NCBI GenBank assembly: GCA_020637985.1 | Contig: JACKJK010000006.1 | Span: 186,001-250,000, forward strand | Reading direction: 5' to 3' | Length of the DNA stretch: 64,000 nt | From: Rhodobiaceae bacterium | Lineage (GTDB): Bacteria; Pseudomonadota; Alphaproteobacteria; Rhizobiales; Tepidamorphaceae | Shown here: in pieces, positions 20,149 to 28,715 of the stretch | How the letters are laid out: every line of letters begins with the position of its first letter | How positions within the stretch are numbered: position 1 is the first letter of the stretch | Notes under the pieces: generated by a model | Databases searched by the model: none | What the model was told of the DNA's origin: nothing | The model's input: only the letters and a program-made list of their open reading frames with translations | Program-made: the position numbers and the translations under genes

Positions 20149-20367
20149 ATGGAAATTCTGTCCAGCCTCGGCGATCATGCCGGCTTCATCGTGGCCGCCT
20201 ATCTCGTCACCTTCGTCGCCATTGGTGCGCTGATCGTGTGGATCCGCATCGACGGGGCGGCGCAGAAGCGCGCTCTCGACGCCCTGCAGCGGCGCGGCTT
20301 CCGCAGGCGCGCCGATATCGGCGTGGATGTCGACATCGATGCGGATGACGAGGAGACGGCGCCATGA
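20149..20367 (+). CDS. ccmD: Heme exporter protein CcmD
   Basis: A 72-aa single-helix protein that stabilises the CcmABC-CcmE complex. The helix GFIVAAYLVTFVAIGALIVWI follows a short periplasmic end, then a basic segment (QKRALDALQRRGFRRR), as in the family. The tail is longer and more acidic (VDVDIDADDEE) than the usual 50-60 residue CcmD. Its stop overlaps the ccmG start by 4 bases. Assigned from position and topology. Confidence 0.85.
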   Translation: MEILSSLGDHAGFIVAAYLVTFVAIGALIVWIRIDGAAQKRALDALQRRGFRRRADIGVDVDIDADDEETAP

Positions 20368-20939
20368 ACCAGACCCTGTCGCGCGCGCTGATCCTCATCC
20401 CGCTGGTCGTCTTCATGGGGCTGGCGATCCTGTTCTATTTCCGGCTCGGCGCGGGCGACGCCTCGCGGGTGCCCTCGGCGCTGATCGGCAAGGAGGCGCC
20501 CGCGTTCTCGCTTGCCGCGCTCGACGGCCTGACGAACGAGAACGGTCCGGTGCCCGGCTTCTCGCGCGCCGACCTAGACGGCAAGGTGAGCGTCGTCAAC
20601 GTGTGGGCGTCGTGGTGCGTGCCCTGCCGCGAGGAACATCCGTTCATCGAGGAACTGGCCAAAGACGACCGGTTCACGGTGTATGGCCTCAACTACAAGG
20701 ACAAGGACGAGAACGCCCGCCGTTTCCTTGGCCGATACGGCAATCCGTTCGACGCGGTCGGCGTCGATGCCAACGGCCGCGTCGGTATCGACTGGGGCGT
20801 CTACGGCGTGCCGGAGACCTTCATCGTCGACCGGGCCGGGCGGATCGCCTACAAGCACGTCGGCCCGATCAACGAGAAATCGTTGCGGGAGGTGATCCTG
20901 CCGAAGATCGAGGAAACCCTGGCCAAGCCCGCGGGCTGA
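20364..20939 (+). CDS. ccmG: Thiol:disulfide interchange protein CcmG (DsbE/CycY type)
   Basis: Membrane-anchored periplasmic thioredoxin that reduces apocytochrome c or CcmH cysteines before heme attachment. The 191-aa product has an N-terminal anchor (LILIPLVVFMGLAILFYF), the active site WCVPC (C85, C88), and the CcmG-type YGVPETFIVDRAGRI with the cis-proline. Coupled to ccmD by ATGA. Confidence 0.94.
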   Translation: MNQTLSRALILIPLVVFMGLAILFYFRLGAGDASRVPSALIGKEAPAFSLAALDGLTNENGPVPGFSRADLDGKVSVVNVWASWCVPCREEHPFIEELAKDDRFTVYGLNYKDKDENARRFLGRYGNPFDAVGVDANGRVGIDWGVYGVPETFIVDRAGRIAYKHVGPINEKSLREVILPKIEETLAKPAG

Positions 20940-20969
20940 TCCGCGGGGCTGCAACCGGGAGGCATCCGC

Positions 20970-21506
20970 ATGGCCATTTCGCCGCGCTTCACGAAATCCG
21001 TACCTGGCGGTGACAACCGCGCGCGGCGGGTGTGCGACCACTGCGGGTTCGTCGCCTACGAGAACCCGCGCGTCGTCGTCGGCTCGGTGGTGCGGCACGG
21101 CGAGACCGTGTTGCTGTGCCGGCGCGCCATCGACCCGCGAAAGGGCTTCTGGACCATTCCCGCCGGCTACATGGAGCTGGGCGAGACACCGGATGCCGGC
21201 GCGCGCCGCGAGGCGCGCGAGGAAGCCTGCGCGGTGATCGAGACCGGCGAATTGCTCGCCGTCTACACCATCGCGCGGCTCAGCCAGGTGCAGATCTTCT
21301 ACCGCGCGAACCTGATCGACCCGGCGATCGCGGCCGGCGAGGAAAGCCTCGAAGTGGGCCTGTTCGGCTGGGACGAGATCCCGTGGGACGAGCTTGCCTT
21401 CCCCTCGGTGGCCTGGGCGCTCGCCCACGAGCGCGAGGTGCATCTCGGAAACGCGCAGATGCCGTTCGCCAACCCGCCCGGCGAGACGGGCAGCATGTCG
21501 GAGTAA
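20970..21506 (+). CDS. Nudix hydrolase
   Basis: A 178-aa pyrophosphohydrolase of the Nudix superfamily. The Nudix box is complete: G-x5-E-x7-REAREEA around residues 66-88 (GYMELGETPDAGARREAREE). The N-terminal RRVCDHCGFVAYENPR resembles the degenerate zinc-ribbon of NADH/ADP-ribose-type Nudix proteins with only one CxxC. It follows ccmG by 30 bases on the same strand and may be co-transcribed. Substrate unknown. It converges on the yciB end. Confidence 0.88.
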   Translation: MAISPRFTKSVPGGDNRARRVCDHCGFVAYENPRVVVGSVVRHGETVLLCRRAIDPRKGFWTIPAGYMELGETPDAGARREAREEACAVIETGELLAVYTIARLSQVQIFYRANLIDPAIAAGEESLEVGLFGWDEIPWDELAFPSVAWALAHEREVHLGNAQMPFANPPGETGSMSE

Positions 21507-21512
21507 GCGCAG

Positions 21513-22094
21513 TCAGGCGTGATCGGCTTCTTCCAGCGCATGCCGCTTCAGCAGCGGCAGTTGCGCCAGCGAGAAGGCGAAGGTCAGCGGCATGATGCCG
21601 AAGACCTTGAAGCTGACCCAGGTGTCGGTCGGGACGTTGCGCCAGACGATCTCGTTGAGGATCGCCAGCACGACGAAGAAGCCGATCCAGCGGACGGTGA
21701 GCTTGCGCCAGCCCTCGTCGTCGAGGGCGAAGACGGACGCGAAGACGATCTTCAGCAGCGGCCGGCCGAGCGCCAGGCCGGCGCCGAGGATCGCGGCGAA
21801 GCACAGGTTGACGATGGTCGGTTTCAGCTTGATGAAGGTGTCGTCGTGCAGCCACAGCGTCAGCCCGCCGAAGACCAGCACGAAGACGCCGGTGACCAGC
21901 GGCATGACCGGCACGGTGCGCATGCGGATGTAGGACACGGCAAGCGCCAGCGCGGTTGCCGCCATGAACGCGCCCGTCGCCCAGAAGATGCCGGCCTTCC
22001 AGTTGGCAATGAAGAAGACGACAAGCGGCCCGAGCTCGGTGACGAGCCGCAGGCCGTGGTCGGCGTGCGCCGGCTGCCGGTCTCCGGTGCTCAC
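21513..22094 (-). CDS. yciB: Septation protein A / intracellular septation protein YciB
   Basis: Integral membrane protein (IspZ/YciB family) linked to cell-envelope and septum synthesis. The 193-aa product has about five hydrophobic helices and the family stretches ELGPLVVFFIANWKAGIFWA, LHDDTFIKLKPTIVN, FALDDEGWRKLTVRWI and LNEIVWRNVPTDTWVSFKVF. It starts with a GTG that overlaps the ftsY stop codon by 4 bases (GTGA), making it the last gene of dapF-mtaB-ftsY-yciB. Confidence 0.92.
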   Translation of the reverse strand: MSTGDRQPAHADHGLRLVTELGPLVVFFIANWKAGIFWATGAFMAATALALAVSYIRMRTVPVMPLVTGVFVLVFGGLTLWLHDDTFIKLKPTIVNLCFAAILGAGLALGRPLLKIVFASVFALDDEGWRKLTVRWIGFFVVLAILNEIVWRNVPTDTWVSFKVFGIMPLTFAFSLAQLPLLKRHALEEADHA

Positions 22095-23371
22095 CGGTCC
22101 TGCTCCAGGGCATCGGCGCCGGCGATGGCGCGGGCGAATTCGGCCGCGTCGAACGGCTGCAGGTCGTCGACGCCCTCTCCCACCCCGATGGCGTGAACGG
22201 GAAGCGCGTGCTTCGCCGAGATGGCGACGAGGATGCCGCCGCGTGCGGTGCCGTCGAGCTTGGTCATGATGAGGCCGGTGACGCCGGCGACGTTGCGGAA
22301 GATTTCCACCTGCTGCATGGCGTTCTGCCCGGTCGTCGCGTCCAGCGTCAGCAGCACGGTGTGCGGGGCGGTCTCGTCCTTCTTGCGGATGACGCGGATG
22401 ATCTTTTCGAGTTCGGCCATCAGGTCGGACTTGTTCTGCAGGCGGCCTGCGGTGTCGATCAGCAGCACGTCGGCCTTGTCGGCCTGCGCGATGTCGAGCG
22501 CGTCGAAGGCGAGGCCTGCGGCATCTGCGCCGATGTCGCGGGCGATGACGGGGGCGCCGATGCGCTCGCCCCAGATCTTCAGCTGTTCGACGGCAGCGGC
22601 GCGGAAGGTGTCGCCGGCGGCCAGCACGACGGACTTGCCGGCGTCGCGGAACTTTGCCGCGAGCTTGGCGATGGTCGTGGTCTTGCCAGTGCCGTTGACG
22701 CCGACGACGAGGATGACATGTGGTTTCTTGCCTTCGTCGATCGCCAGGGGAACCGCGACGGGTTCCAACGTGCGGGCAACTTCTTCGGCGAGAACCGCGC
22801 GCACATCGGCGTCGCTGATCTCCTTGTCGTAGCGGCCCCTGGCCAGCGCCTCGGTGATGCGCATGGCGGTGTCGACGCCGAGGTCGGCGGCAATCAGTAC
22901 GTCCTCCAGTTCCTCCAGCATCGCGTCGTCGAGCTTGCGCTTCGAGACGATGGAAACGAGGCTGTCCTTCAACGCCGACGACGAGCGCGACAGGCCTGAA
23001 GTGAGCCGCCTGAACCACGAAGTCTTCGGTTCTTCGGGTTTGGGTTCTGCAGGTCCGGCTGAAGGCTCAGGCTCCGGTCCTGGCTCGATTTGCGGCTCGG
23101 CAGCGGGCGCGATTTCCGGGTCGGGTCGTGGGGCCTCGGAAACGAGTTCCGGTTCAACCACCGGCTCTTCGGGCAACGCCTCGGCCGGTGGTTCGGGCTC
23201 AGCCTGAGGTTCTGCCTCAGGCACTGCCTCGGGCAGGGTTTCGGGCGCGATCCCGGCGGGCGGCTGCTCGACCGCCTGCCCGGCAACCTCCGGCTTTTCC
23301 TCTTCGCCGGATTCCGGCGCGCGCTTGCCGCCGCCGAACAGGCGCTTGAAGAACCCTCCGCGCTCGCTCAT
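22091..23371 (-). CDS. ftsY: Signal recognition particle receptor FtsY
   Basis: SRP receptor GTPase, partner of Ffh (encoded at 26 kb) for membrane-protein targeting. The 426-aa product starts with a basic anchor segment (GGFFKRLFGGGKR), then a long Pro/Glu-rich A domain to about residue 115, then the NG domain with GVNGTGKTTTIAKLAA, DTFRAAAVEQL, DTAGRLQNKSDLM and TKLDGTARGG. The start overlaps the mtaB stop by ATGA. The acidic A domain is of alphaproteobacterial style. Confidence 0.97.
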   Translation of the reverse strand: MSERGGFFKRLFGGGKRAPESGEEEKPEVAGQAVEQPPAGIAPETLPEAVPEAEPQAEPEPPAEALPEEPVVEPELVSEAPRPDPEIAPAAEPQIEPGPEPEPSAGPAEPKPEEPKTSWFRRLTSGLSRSSSALKDSLVSIVSKRKLDDAMLEELEDVLIAADLGVDTAMRITEALARGRYDKEISDADVRAVLAEEVARTLEPVAVPLAIDEGKKPHVILVVGVNGTGKTTTIAKLAAKFRDAGKSVVLAAGDTFRAAAVEQLKIWGERIGAPVIARDIGADAAGLAFDALDIAQADKADVLLIDTAGRLQNKSDLMAELEKIIRVIRKKDETAPHTVLLTLDATTGQNAMQQVEIFRNVAGVTGLIMTKLDGTARGGILVAISAKHALPVHAIGVGEGVDDLQPFDAAEFARAIAGADALEQDR

Positions 23372-24684
23372 GCCGCCGCCCGCGTGCTGGCGATGAACAT
23401 GCGCCCGTCGTGACCCGACAGCACGGCCGGGACGAGCGCGCCGGGCAGGCCGGCATCTTCGGCGAAGCGGGCCTCGGTGAACTGCTCGGTGCGGCCGATG
23501 CCGGGGCGCTCGACGAGGATCGTGGCGGGCGAGCCGACGCGCGCATCGAGATGGCGGCGCAGCGCGGCGTCTCCGGCTTCGCGCAGCCGAGCGGCGCGTT
23601 CCTTCACAAGGTCGCGGGGAAGCTGCGGCATGCGGGCCGCTGGCGTGCCTTCCCTGGCCGAGAACGGAAACACGTGCAGATGCGTCAGCCCGCATTCGCC
23701 GACGATGTCGAGGGAACGCTGGAAGTGCTCCTCGGTCTCGGTCGGGAAGCCGGCGATCAGGTCGGCGCCGAAGACCATGTCCGGGCGTGCCTTGCGTGCG
23801 TCCTCGCAGAAGCGGATGGCTTCGGCGCGCAGGTGGCGGCGCTTCATGCGCTTGAGGATCAGGTCGTCGCCGGCCTGCAGCGACAGATGCAGGTGCGGCA
23901 TCAGGCGCGCTTCGGTGGCGATGGCATCCATCAGCAACTCGTCGACCTCGATGGAATCGATGGAGGAGATGCGCAACCGCTTGAGTTCCGGCACATGGCG
24001 CAGGATGTCCTTCACCAGCCGCCCGAGGCGCGGGGTTCCCGGCAGGTCGTCACCCCACGAAGTGAGGTCGACGCCGGTCAGCACGACCTCAGCGTAGCCG
24101 TTCTCGACGAGGCGACGCACCTGCTCGACCACGACGCCGGCGGGCACGGAGCGCGACGGGCCGCGCCCATAGGGAATGATGCAGAAGGTGCAGCGGTGGT
24201 CGCAGCCATTCTGCACCTGCACGAAGGCGCGCGCCCGGTCCTTCAGCCCGTCGATCAGCACCGCCTTGCCGTTGCCGACGAGATGGCCTGCCGTCTCGCG
24301 CACACTCATGATGTCGTTGACGAAGATCTTTGCGTCGCTTGCCGCGCCGAAATCGGGCGCGTAGCGGGACGGGTCCGCTTTCTCCGCGTTGCCGATGACG
24401 AGGTCGACCTCGTCCATGCCGGCGAAGGTCGCCGGCTCGGTCTGCGCGGCGCAGCCGGTGACGATGATGCGCGCGTGCGGGTTCTCGCGCCGTGCCCGGC
24501 GGATCGCCTGGCGCGCCTGGCGCACGGCCTCGCCCGTCACGGCGCAGGTGTTGACTACGATCGTGGCTGCATCCGCGCCCGCCGTCTCGCCGGCGCTGCG
24601 GATCAGCTCCGACTCGTAGGCGTTGAGGCGGCAGCCGAAGGTGAGCACGCGCGGGCCGGCGGTGGTGTCATGCTCGCACGTCAT
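23368..24684 (-). CDS. mtaB: tRNA (N6-threonylcarbamoyladenosine(37)-C2)-methylthiotransferase
   Basis: Radical-SAM enzyme converting t6A37 to ms2t6A37 in ANN-decoding tRNAs. At 438 aa it shows the UPF0004 N-domain cysteines (TFGCRLN, NTCAVTGEA, TGCAAQ), the radical-SAM CDHRCTFC triad, GVDLTSWGDD, and LHVFPFSAREGTPAA before a TRAM-like end. The ATG at 24684 overlaps the dapF stop by 4 bases; the frame continues upstream without support. Distinguished from MiaB by the RLN and SWG motifs. Confidence 0.94.
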   Translation of the reverse strand: MTCEHDTTAGPRVLTFGCRLNAYESELIRSAGETAGADAATIVVNTCAVTGEAVRQARQAIRRARRENPHARIIVTGCAAQTEPATFAGMDEVDLVIGNAEKADPSRYAPDFGAASDAKIFVNDIMSVRETAGHLVGNGKAVLIDGLKDRARAFVQVQNGCDHRCTFCIIPYGRGPSRSVPAGVVVEQVRRLVENGYAEVVLTGVDLTSWGDDLPGTPRLGRLVKDILRHVPELKRLRISSIDSIEVDELLMDAIATEARLMPHLHLSLQAGDDLILKRMKRRHLRAEAIRFCEDARKARPDMVFGADLIAGFPTETEEHFQRSLDIVGECGLTHLHVFPFSAREGTPAARMPQLPRDLVKERAARLREAGDAALRRHLDARVGSPATILVERPGIGRTEQFTEARFAEDAGLPGALVPAVLSGHDGRMFIASTRAAA

Positions 24685-25550
24685 GCCGCGGTCTCCGGCA
24701 ACAGGCTCGCGGGGATCGTGCTTTCGTAGTCGTAGGTGACCGGGCCGGTCATGATGACGTGGTCGTCGCTCTCGCGCCATTCGATCAGCAGTGGTCCGCC
24801 CGGCAGTTCGACTGTGACCTTGCGCCCGGTCAGCCGCTTGCGTGCCGCCGAAACGGCAACCGCACAGGCGCCACTGCCGCAGGCGAGCGTCAGCCCGGCG
24901 CCGCGCTCCCAGACCCTGACGCGGACAGTGTCGCGGTCGAGCACCTGGGCGAGCGAGATGTTGGCGCGATCGGGGAACACGGGATGGTTCTCCAGCATCG
25001 GCCCGATGGCGGCGAGATCGTGCGCATCGAGATCGTCGGTGAAGAACACGGCGTGCGGGTTGCCCATGTTGGCGACGGCGGGGCTGTGCAGCACCGGCGC
25101 GTCGATGGGGCCGACCTGCAGCTCGATGGCGCGGGTGTCGCGGAATTCCTCCGCCAGCGGGATCTGGTCCCAGGCAAGCTTCGGTGCGCCCATGTCGACG
25201 CTGACCGTGCCGTCATCGTTCAGCGTGCAAGCGAGGCAGCCGGCAATCGTCTCGACGACGACGTCGCGCTTGCCAGTCTCGTGCGCGACGATGTCGGCGA
25301 TGCAGCGCGTCGCGTTGCCGCAGGCGCCGGCCTCGGAGCCATCCGGGTTGAAGATGCGCATGAAGACATCCGCGCCACCCTTGCCCGGCATCAGCGCGAT
25401 GAACTGATCGCAGCCGATGCCCGTCTCGCGGCCGGCGATGCGCGCGATGTCGGCGGGCATCAGGCCGAGCGGACCCTGCCGGGCATCAACGATGATGAAA
25501 TCGTTGCCCAGTCCGTTCATCTTGCGAAACGGGATTTCGCGCTGCGTCAA
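24681..25550 (-). CDS. dapF: Diaminopimelate epimerase
   Basis: Converts LL- to meso-diaminopimelate for lysine and peptidoglycan. The 289-aa product has both catalytic cysteines: the first in AGACGNATRCIAD, the second in LACGSGACAVAV, plus the N-terminal FRKMNGLGNDFII. The start is a TTG at 25550 with AGAGGA upstream; the ATG within KMNGLGNDF would truncate the fold. First gene of a four-gene operon coupled throughout by 4-bp overlaps. It diverges from the ffh operon. Confidence 0.96.
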   Translation of the reverse strand: MTQREIPFRKMNGLGNDFIIVDARQGPLGLMPADIARIAGRETGIGCDQFIALMPGKGGADVFMRIFNPDGSEAGACGNATRCIADIVAHETGKRDVVVETIAGCLACTLNDDGTVSVDMGAPKLAWDQIPLAEEFRDTRAIELQVGPIDAPVLHSPAVANMGNPHAVFFTDDLDAHDLAAIGPMLENHPVFPDRANISLAQVLDRDTVRVRVWERGAGLTLACGSGACAVAVSAARKRLTGRKVTVELPGGPLLIEWRESDDHVIMTGPVTYDYESTIPASLLPETAA

Positions 25551-25851
25551 TTCGGTCTGTCCTCTTGCGCGGGGTATCAGGCCCTGCTTGGGCGTTATAT
25601 GGCTGATCGGACGGCAAAAAGCGAGGTCCAGCCGCGATGCGGTTTGACGCTGGCGGCAAGTCGCTGTAAAAGCCGTCGCGAAATCGAGACAGATCGAATT
25701 CCGTCTCCGCCGCCCGGTCCTTTAGAGGCCGGGAGGTCAACGCCCGCCAGCGATGTTCGCCCGCGGGCGCTATTTCCGTTTGGGGTTTGCCGCGTGACGG
25801 TGCGGACCCCATCTGGGAGAGCGATACGCGGATCTGTCACGGGAGCGAGAC
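25551..25851. promoter_or_regulatory. Divergent promoter region between dapF and the ffh operon
   Basis: A 301-bp gap with no supported gene. On the plus strand TTGACG at 25644-25649 is followed after 17 bases by TAAAAG (25667-25672), a plausible promoter for the YHS-ffh-rpsP transcript. Toward dapF, TATAAC (minus strand, around 25596-25601) could be a -10, but no good -35 accompanies it. Confidence 0.45.
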
Positions 25852-26058
25852 ATGGCGACGCTGAGGCTTGAGGATTGTGTGAACGATGTCTGTCCGTGGT
25901 CGGGGAACCCGGTCGCGGCGGATTCGCTCGTGCGCTACCGCGGCAAGATCGTCGGTTTCTGCAATCCCGGCTGCCGCGACAAATTCGGCAAGGCGGTCGG
26001 CATGTTCGACGAGCTGATCGACGCTGCCGGCGAGGGAAGGGAAGACGGCGATGTTTGA
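25852..26058 (+). CDS. YHS/TRASH-like small metal-binding protein
   Basis: A 68-aa protein with cysteines arranged C-x4-C-P-x-SG then VRYRGKIVGFCNPGCRDKFGKAV, resembling the YHS or TRASH metal-binding fold where a Cys pair and FC-x2-GC bind one metal ion. No signal peptide. It overlaps ffh by 8 bases, so its translation is coupled to the SRP protein. I do not recognise a named family or function; metal binding is inferred from the cysteine pattern. Confidence 0.7.
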   Translation: MATLRLEDCVNDVCPWSGNPVAADSLVRYRGKIVGFCNPGCRDKFGKAVGMFDELIDAAGEGREDGDV

Positions 26059-27616
26059 GAGCCTTTCCGACCGCCTGAGCGGTATCTTCGACAAGCTCAC
26101 CAAGCGCGGTGCGCTGTCCGAAGCCGATGTCGCCGAAGCGCTGCGCGAGGTGCGCCGGGCGCTGATCGAGGCCGACGTGGCGCTCGAGGTGGTGCGCGGC
26201 TTCGTCGAGCAGGTGCGCGAGAAGGCGGTCGGCGTCGAGGTCATCAAGTCGGTGACGCCGGGCCAGATGGTCGTCAAGATCGTCAACGACGCGCTGGTCG
26301 ACATGCTGGGGCGCGACCCCGCACCGCTCAGCCTGAACGCCGCGCCGCCGGTGCCGGTGATGATGGTCGGCCTGCAGGGCTCGGGCAAGACGACGACGAC
26401 GGCGAAGATCGCCAAGCGGCTGTCGGAGAAGGGCTTTGGCGGCAGCGCGCGCAAGGTGCTGATGGCTTCGCTCGACACGCGCCGGCCCGCCGCGCAGGAA
26501 CAGCTGAAGGTGCTCGGCGAGCAGACCGGCGTCGCCACGCTGCCGATCGTCGCCGGCCAGACGCCGGTGCAGATCGCCAGGCGGGCGATGGAGGCGGCCC
26601 GGCTGGGCGGCTACGATGTGGTGCTGCTCGACACGGCGGGGCGCACGCACATCGACGCGCCGCTGATGGCCGAGATGGTCGAGATCCGCGACGCCGTGAA
26701 CCCGCACGAGACGCTGCTGGTCGCCGATGCGCTGACCGGCCAGGATGCGGTCAACCTCGCCAAGAACTTCAACGAGACGGTCGGCATCACCGGCATCGTG
26801 CTGACCAGGCTCGATGGCGACGGGCGCGGCGGTGCGGCGCTGTCGATGCGGGCCGTCACCGGCAAGCCGATCAAGCTCGTCGGCGTTGGCGAGAAGATGG
26901 ACGCGCTGGAGGACTTCCACCCCGAGCGCGTCGCAGGCCGCATCCTCGGCATGGGCGACATCGTCAGCCTCGTTGAGCGCGCGGCCGAGACCATCGACCA
27001 GGAGAAAGCCGCCCAGATGGCCCGCAAGATGGCCAAGGGCGCGTTCGATCTCGACGATCTTTCCGACCAGCTCAAGCAGATGCAGAAGATGGGCGGCATG
27101 TCCGGCCTGCTCGGCATGATGCCGGGCATCGGCAAGATGAAGAAGCAGCTTGCCGCCGCCAATCTCGACGACAGCATCATCACCCGCCAGACGGCGATCA
27201 TTTCCTCGATGACGCGCAAGGAGCGCGCCAACCCGAAGCTGCTGAACGCCTCGCGCAAGCGGCGGGTCGCGGCCGGCTCCGGCACCAAGGTCGAGGAAAT
27301 CAACAAGCTGCTGAAGATGCACCGCCAGATGGCGGACATGATGAAGATGCTCGGCGGCAAGAAGGGCAAGGGCCTGATGGGCGGGCTGGGGTCCATGCTC
27401 GGCATGGGCGGCGGCATGCCCGACGTTGACCCGGCAGAACTCGAACGCATGGCCAAGGCCGGCGGCGCGGGCGGTCTGCCAGGCCAGATGCCGAAGCTGC
27501 CCGGCGGCCTCGGCGCAATGCCTGGCGGTCTGCCGCCCGGGCTTCCCGGCCTTGGCGGTGGCGGCGGATTGCCGCCCGATCTCGCCCGCATGCTGTCAAA
27601 AGGCAAAAAGAAATAG
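26051..27616 (+). CDS. ffh: Signal recognition particle protein Ffh
   Basis: GTPase that binds signal sequences and 4.5S RNA and docks on FtsY. The 521-aa product has an N domain (MFESLSDRLSGIFDKLTKRG), the G domain with GLQGSGKTTTTAKIA, DTRRPAAQEQL, LLDTAGRTHID and TRLDGDGRGGAAL, and a methionine-rich M domain from about residue 330. The C-terminal tail is long and Gly/Pro/Met-rich (PGGLGAMPGGLPPGLPGL). The SRP RNA gene is not in this window. First of ffh-rpsP-rimM-trmD-rplS with the preceding mini-protein. Confidence 0.98.
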   Translation: MFESLSDRLSGIFDKLTKRGALSEADVAEALREVRRALIEADVALEVVRGFVEQVREKAVGVEVIKSVTPGQMVVKIVNDALVDMLGRDPAPLSLNAAPPVPVMMVGLQGSGKTTTTAKIAKRLSEKGFGGSARKVLMASLDTRRPAAQEQLKVLGEQTGVATLPIVAGQTPVQIARRAMEAARLGGYDVVLLDTAGRTHIDAPLMAEMVEIRDAVNPHETLLVADALTGQDAVNLAKNFNETVGITGIVLTRLDGDGRGGAALSMRAVTGKPIKLVGVGEKMDALEDFHPERVAGRILGMGDIVSLVERAAETIDQEKAAQMARKMAKGAFDLDDLSDQLKQMQKMGGMSGLLGMMPGIGKMKKQLAAANLDDSIITRQTAIISSMTRKERANPKLLNASRKRRVAAGSGTKVEEINKLLKMHRQMADMMKMLGGKKGKGLMGGLGSMLGMGGGMPDVDPAELERMAKAGGAGGLPGQMPKLPGGLGAMPGGLPPGLPGLGGGGGLPPDLARMLSKGKKK

Positions 27617-27703
27617 GGGCAAGAAGAGATTGCCCTTCAAGCCAGGCAAGATTTCGAACACCAAGACGCTCACAGACACGCAAGACAAACTGGAGAACCA
27701 AAG

Positions 27704-28123
27704 ATGTCCCTGAAGATCCGTCTCGCCCGTGGCGGCGCCAAGAAGCGCCCGTTCTACTCGATCGTGGTTGCCGATTCGCGCTCGCCGCGCGATGGCCGCT
27801 TCATCGAGAAGATCGGCACCTACAACCCGGTGCTGCCGAAGGACTCCGGCCAGCGCGTCGTGCTCGACGTTGAGAAGGCGAAGTCCTGGCTTGGCAAGGG
27901 TGCGCTGCCGACCGACCGCGTCGCCCGCTTCCTCGACGCCGAAGGCCTTATGAAGCGCTCGGCGCGCAACAACCCGAACAAGGCCCAGCCCGGCAAGAAG
28001 GCGCAGGAACGCGCCGCCGAGAAGGAAGAGGCCGCGAAGGCGGCAGCCGAGGCCGCGGCCGCACCGGCCGAGGAAGCTCCGGCCGAAGCGGCTGCCGAAG
28101 CGCCGGCTGAAGAGAACGCCTGA
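27704..28123 (+). CDS. rpsP: 30S ribosomal protein S16
   Basis: A 139-aa small-subunit protein. The S16 core is typical: MSLKIRLARGGAKKRPFYSI, DSRSPRDGRFIEKIGTYNP, and WLGKGALPTDRVARFLDAEG. Beyond residue 90 comes an extended tail of Lys, Ala and Glu (KEEAAKAAAEAAAAPAEEAP), longer than the ~80-aa core and common in alphaproteobacteria. GGAG lies 9 bases before the ATG. rimM follows after 13 bases. Confidence 0.98.
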   Translation: MSLKIRLARGGAKKRPFYSIVVADSRSPRDGRFIEKIGTYNPVLPKDSGQRVVLDVEKAKSWLGKGALPTDRVARFLDAEGLMKRSARNNPNKAQPGKKAQERAAEKEEAAKAAAEAAAAPAEEAPAEAAAEAPAEENA

Positions 28124-28136
28124 CCCCGGCTCCACG

Positions 28137-28715
28137 GTGGACGGCAAGCAGCTCCTGGTTGGCGAGATCGGCGCACCGCACGGGGTGCGGGGCGCCGTTC
28201 GCGTCAGGAGCCACACGGCCGACCCGCAGGCCCTGGCAGACTACGGCCCGCTCGTCACGACTGACGGGCGGGTTCTGCATGTGCGCAGCATCCGGCCCGA
28301 CAAGAGCGTGGTCATCGTCGCCTTCGACGAGGTCAGGGACCGCGACGGCGCCGAGGCGCTGAAGGGCGAGAAGCTCTACGTCGCGCGCGATGCGTTGCAG
28401 GCGGACGACGAGGACAACAGCTACTTCCATGCCGACCTGATCGGGCTGGAAGCCGTCGGCACCGATGGCGAAGTGCTGGGCCTGATCATCGCTGTTCATG
28501 ATTTCGGCGCCGGCGACCTGCTCGATGTCGAGGTCGCGGACGGCCCCTCGGTGCTGGTGCCCTTCACGCGCGAGGTGGTGCCCGAGGTTGACCTGAAGGG
28601 GGGCCGCGTGGTCATCGATCCGCCGGCGGGGCTGTTCGACAAGCCGCAGCCGCGCCGCACGAAACGCCGGCGCTCGCCGAAGGCGGCGGTAAAGGCGCAG
28701 CCCGACAAGCCATGA
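28137..28715 (+). CDS. rimM: Ribosome maturation factor RimM
   Basis: 30S assembly factor acting on the S19/head region. The 192-aa product starts at a GTG, with LLVGEIGAPHGVRGAVRVRS (N-domain) and a PRC-barrel part containing YFHADLIGLEAV, DFGAGDLLDVEV and PFTREVVPEVD. The basic tail KRRRSPKAAVKAQ is a mild extension. Its stop overlaps the trmD start (ATGA). Confidence 0.96.
   Translation: MDGKQLLVGEIGAPHGVRGAVRVRSHTADPQALADYGPLVTTDGRVLHVRSIRPDKSVVIVAFDEVRDRDGAEALKGEKLYVARDALQADDEDNSYFHADLIGLEAVGTDGEVLGLIIAVHDFGAGDLLDVEVADGPSVLVPFTREVVPEVDLKGGRVVIDPPAGLFDKPQPRRTKRRRSPKAAVKAQPDKP

Noticed and set aside
25595..27322. 575-codon open frame on the minus strand opposite ffh and its upstream gap
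   Set aside because: Antisense shadow; Leu/His/Arg-rich random composition and no start site.
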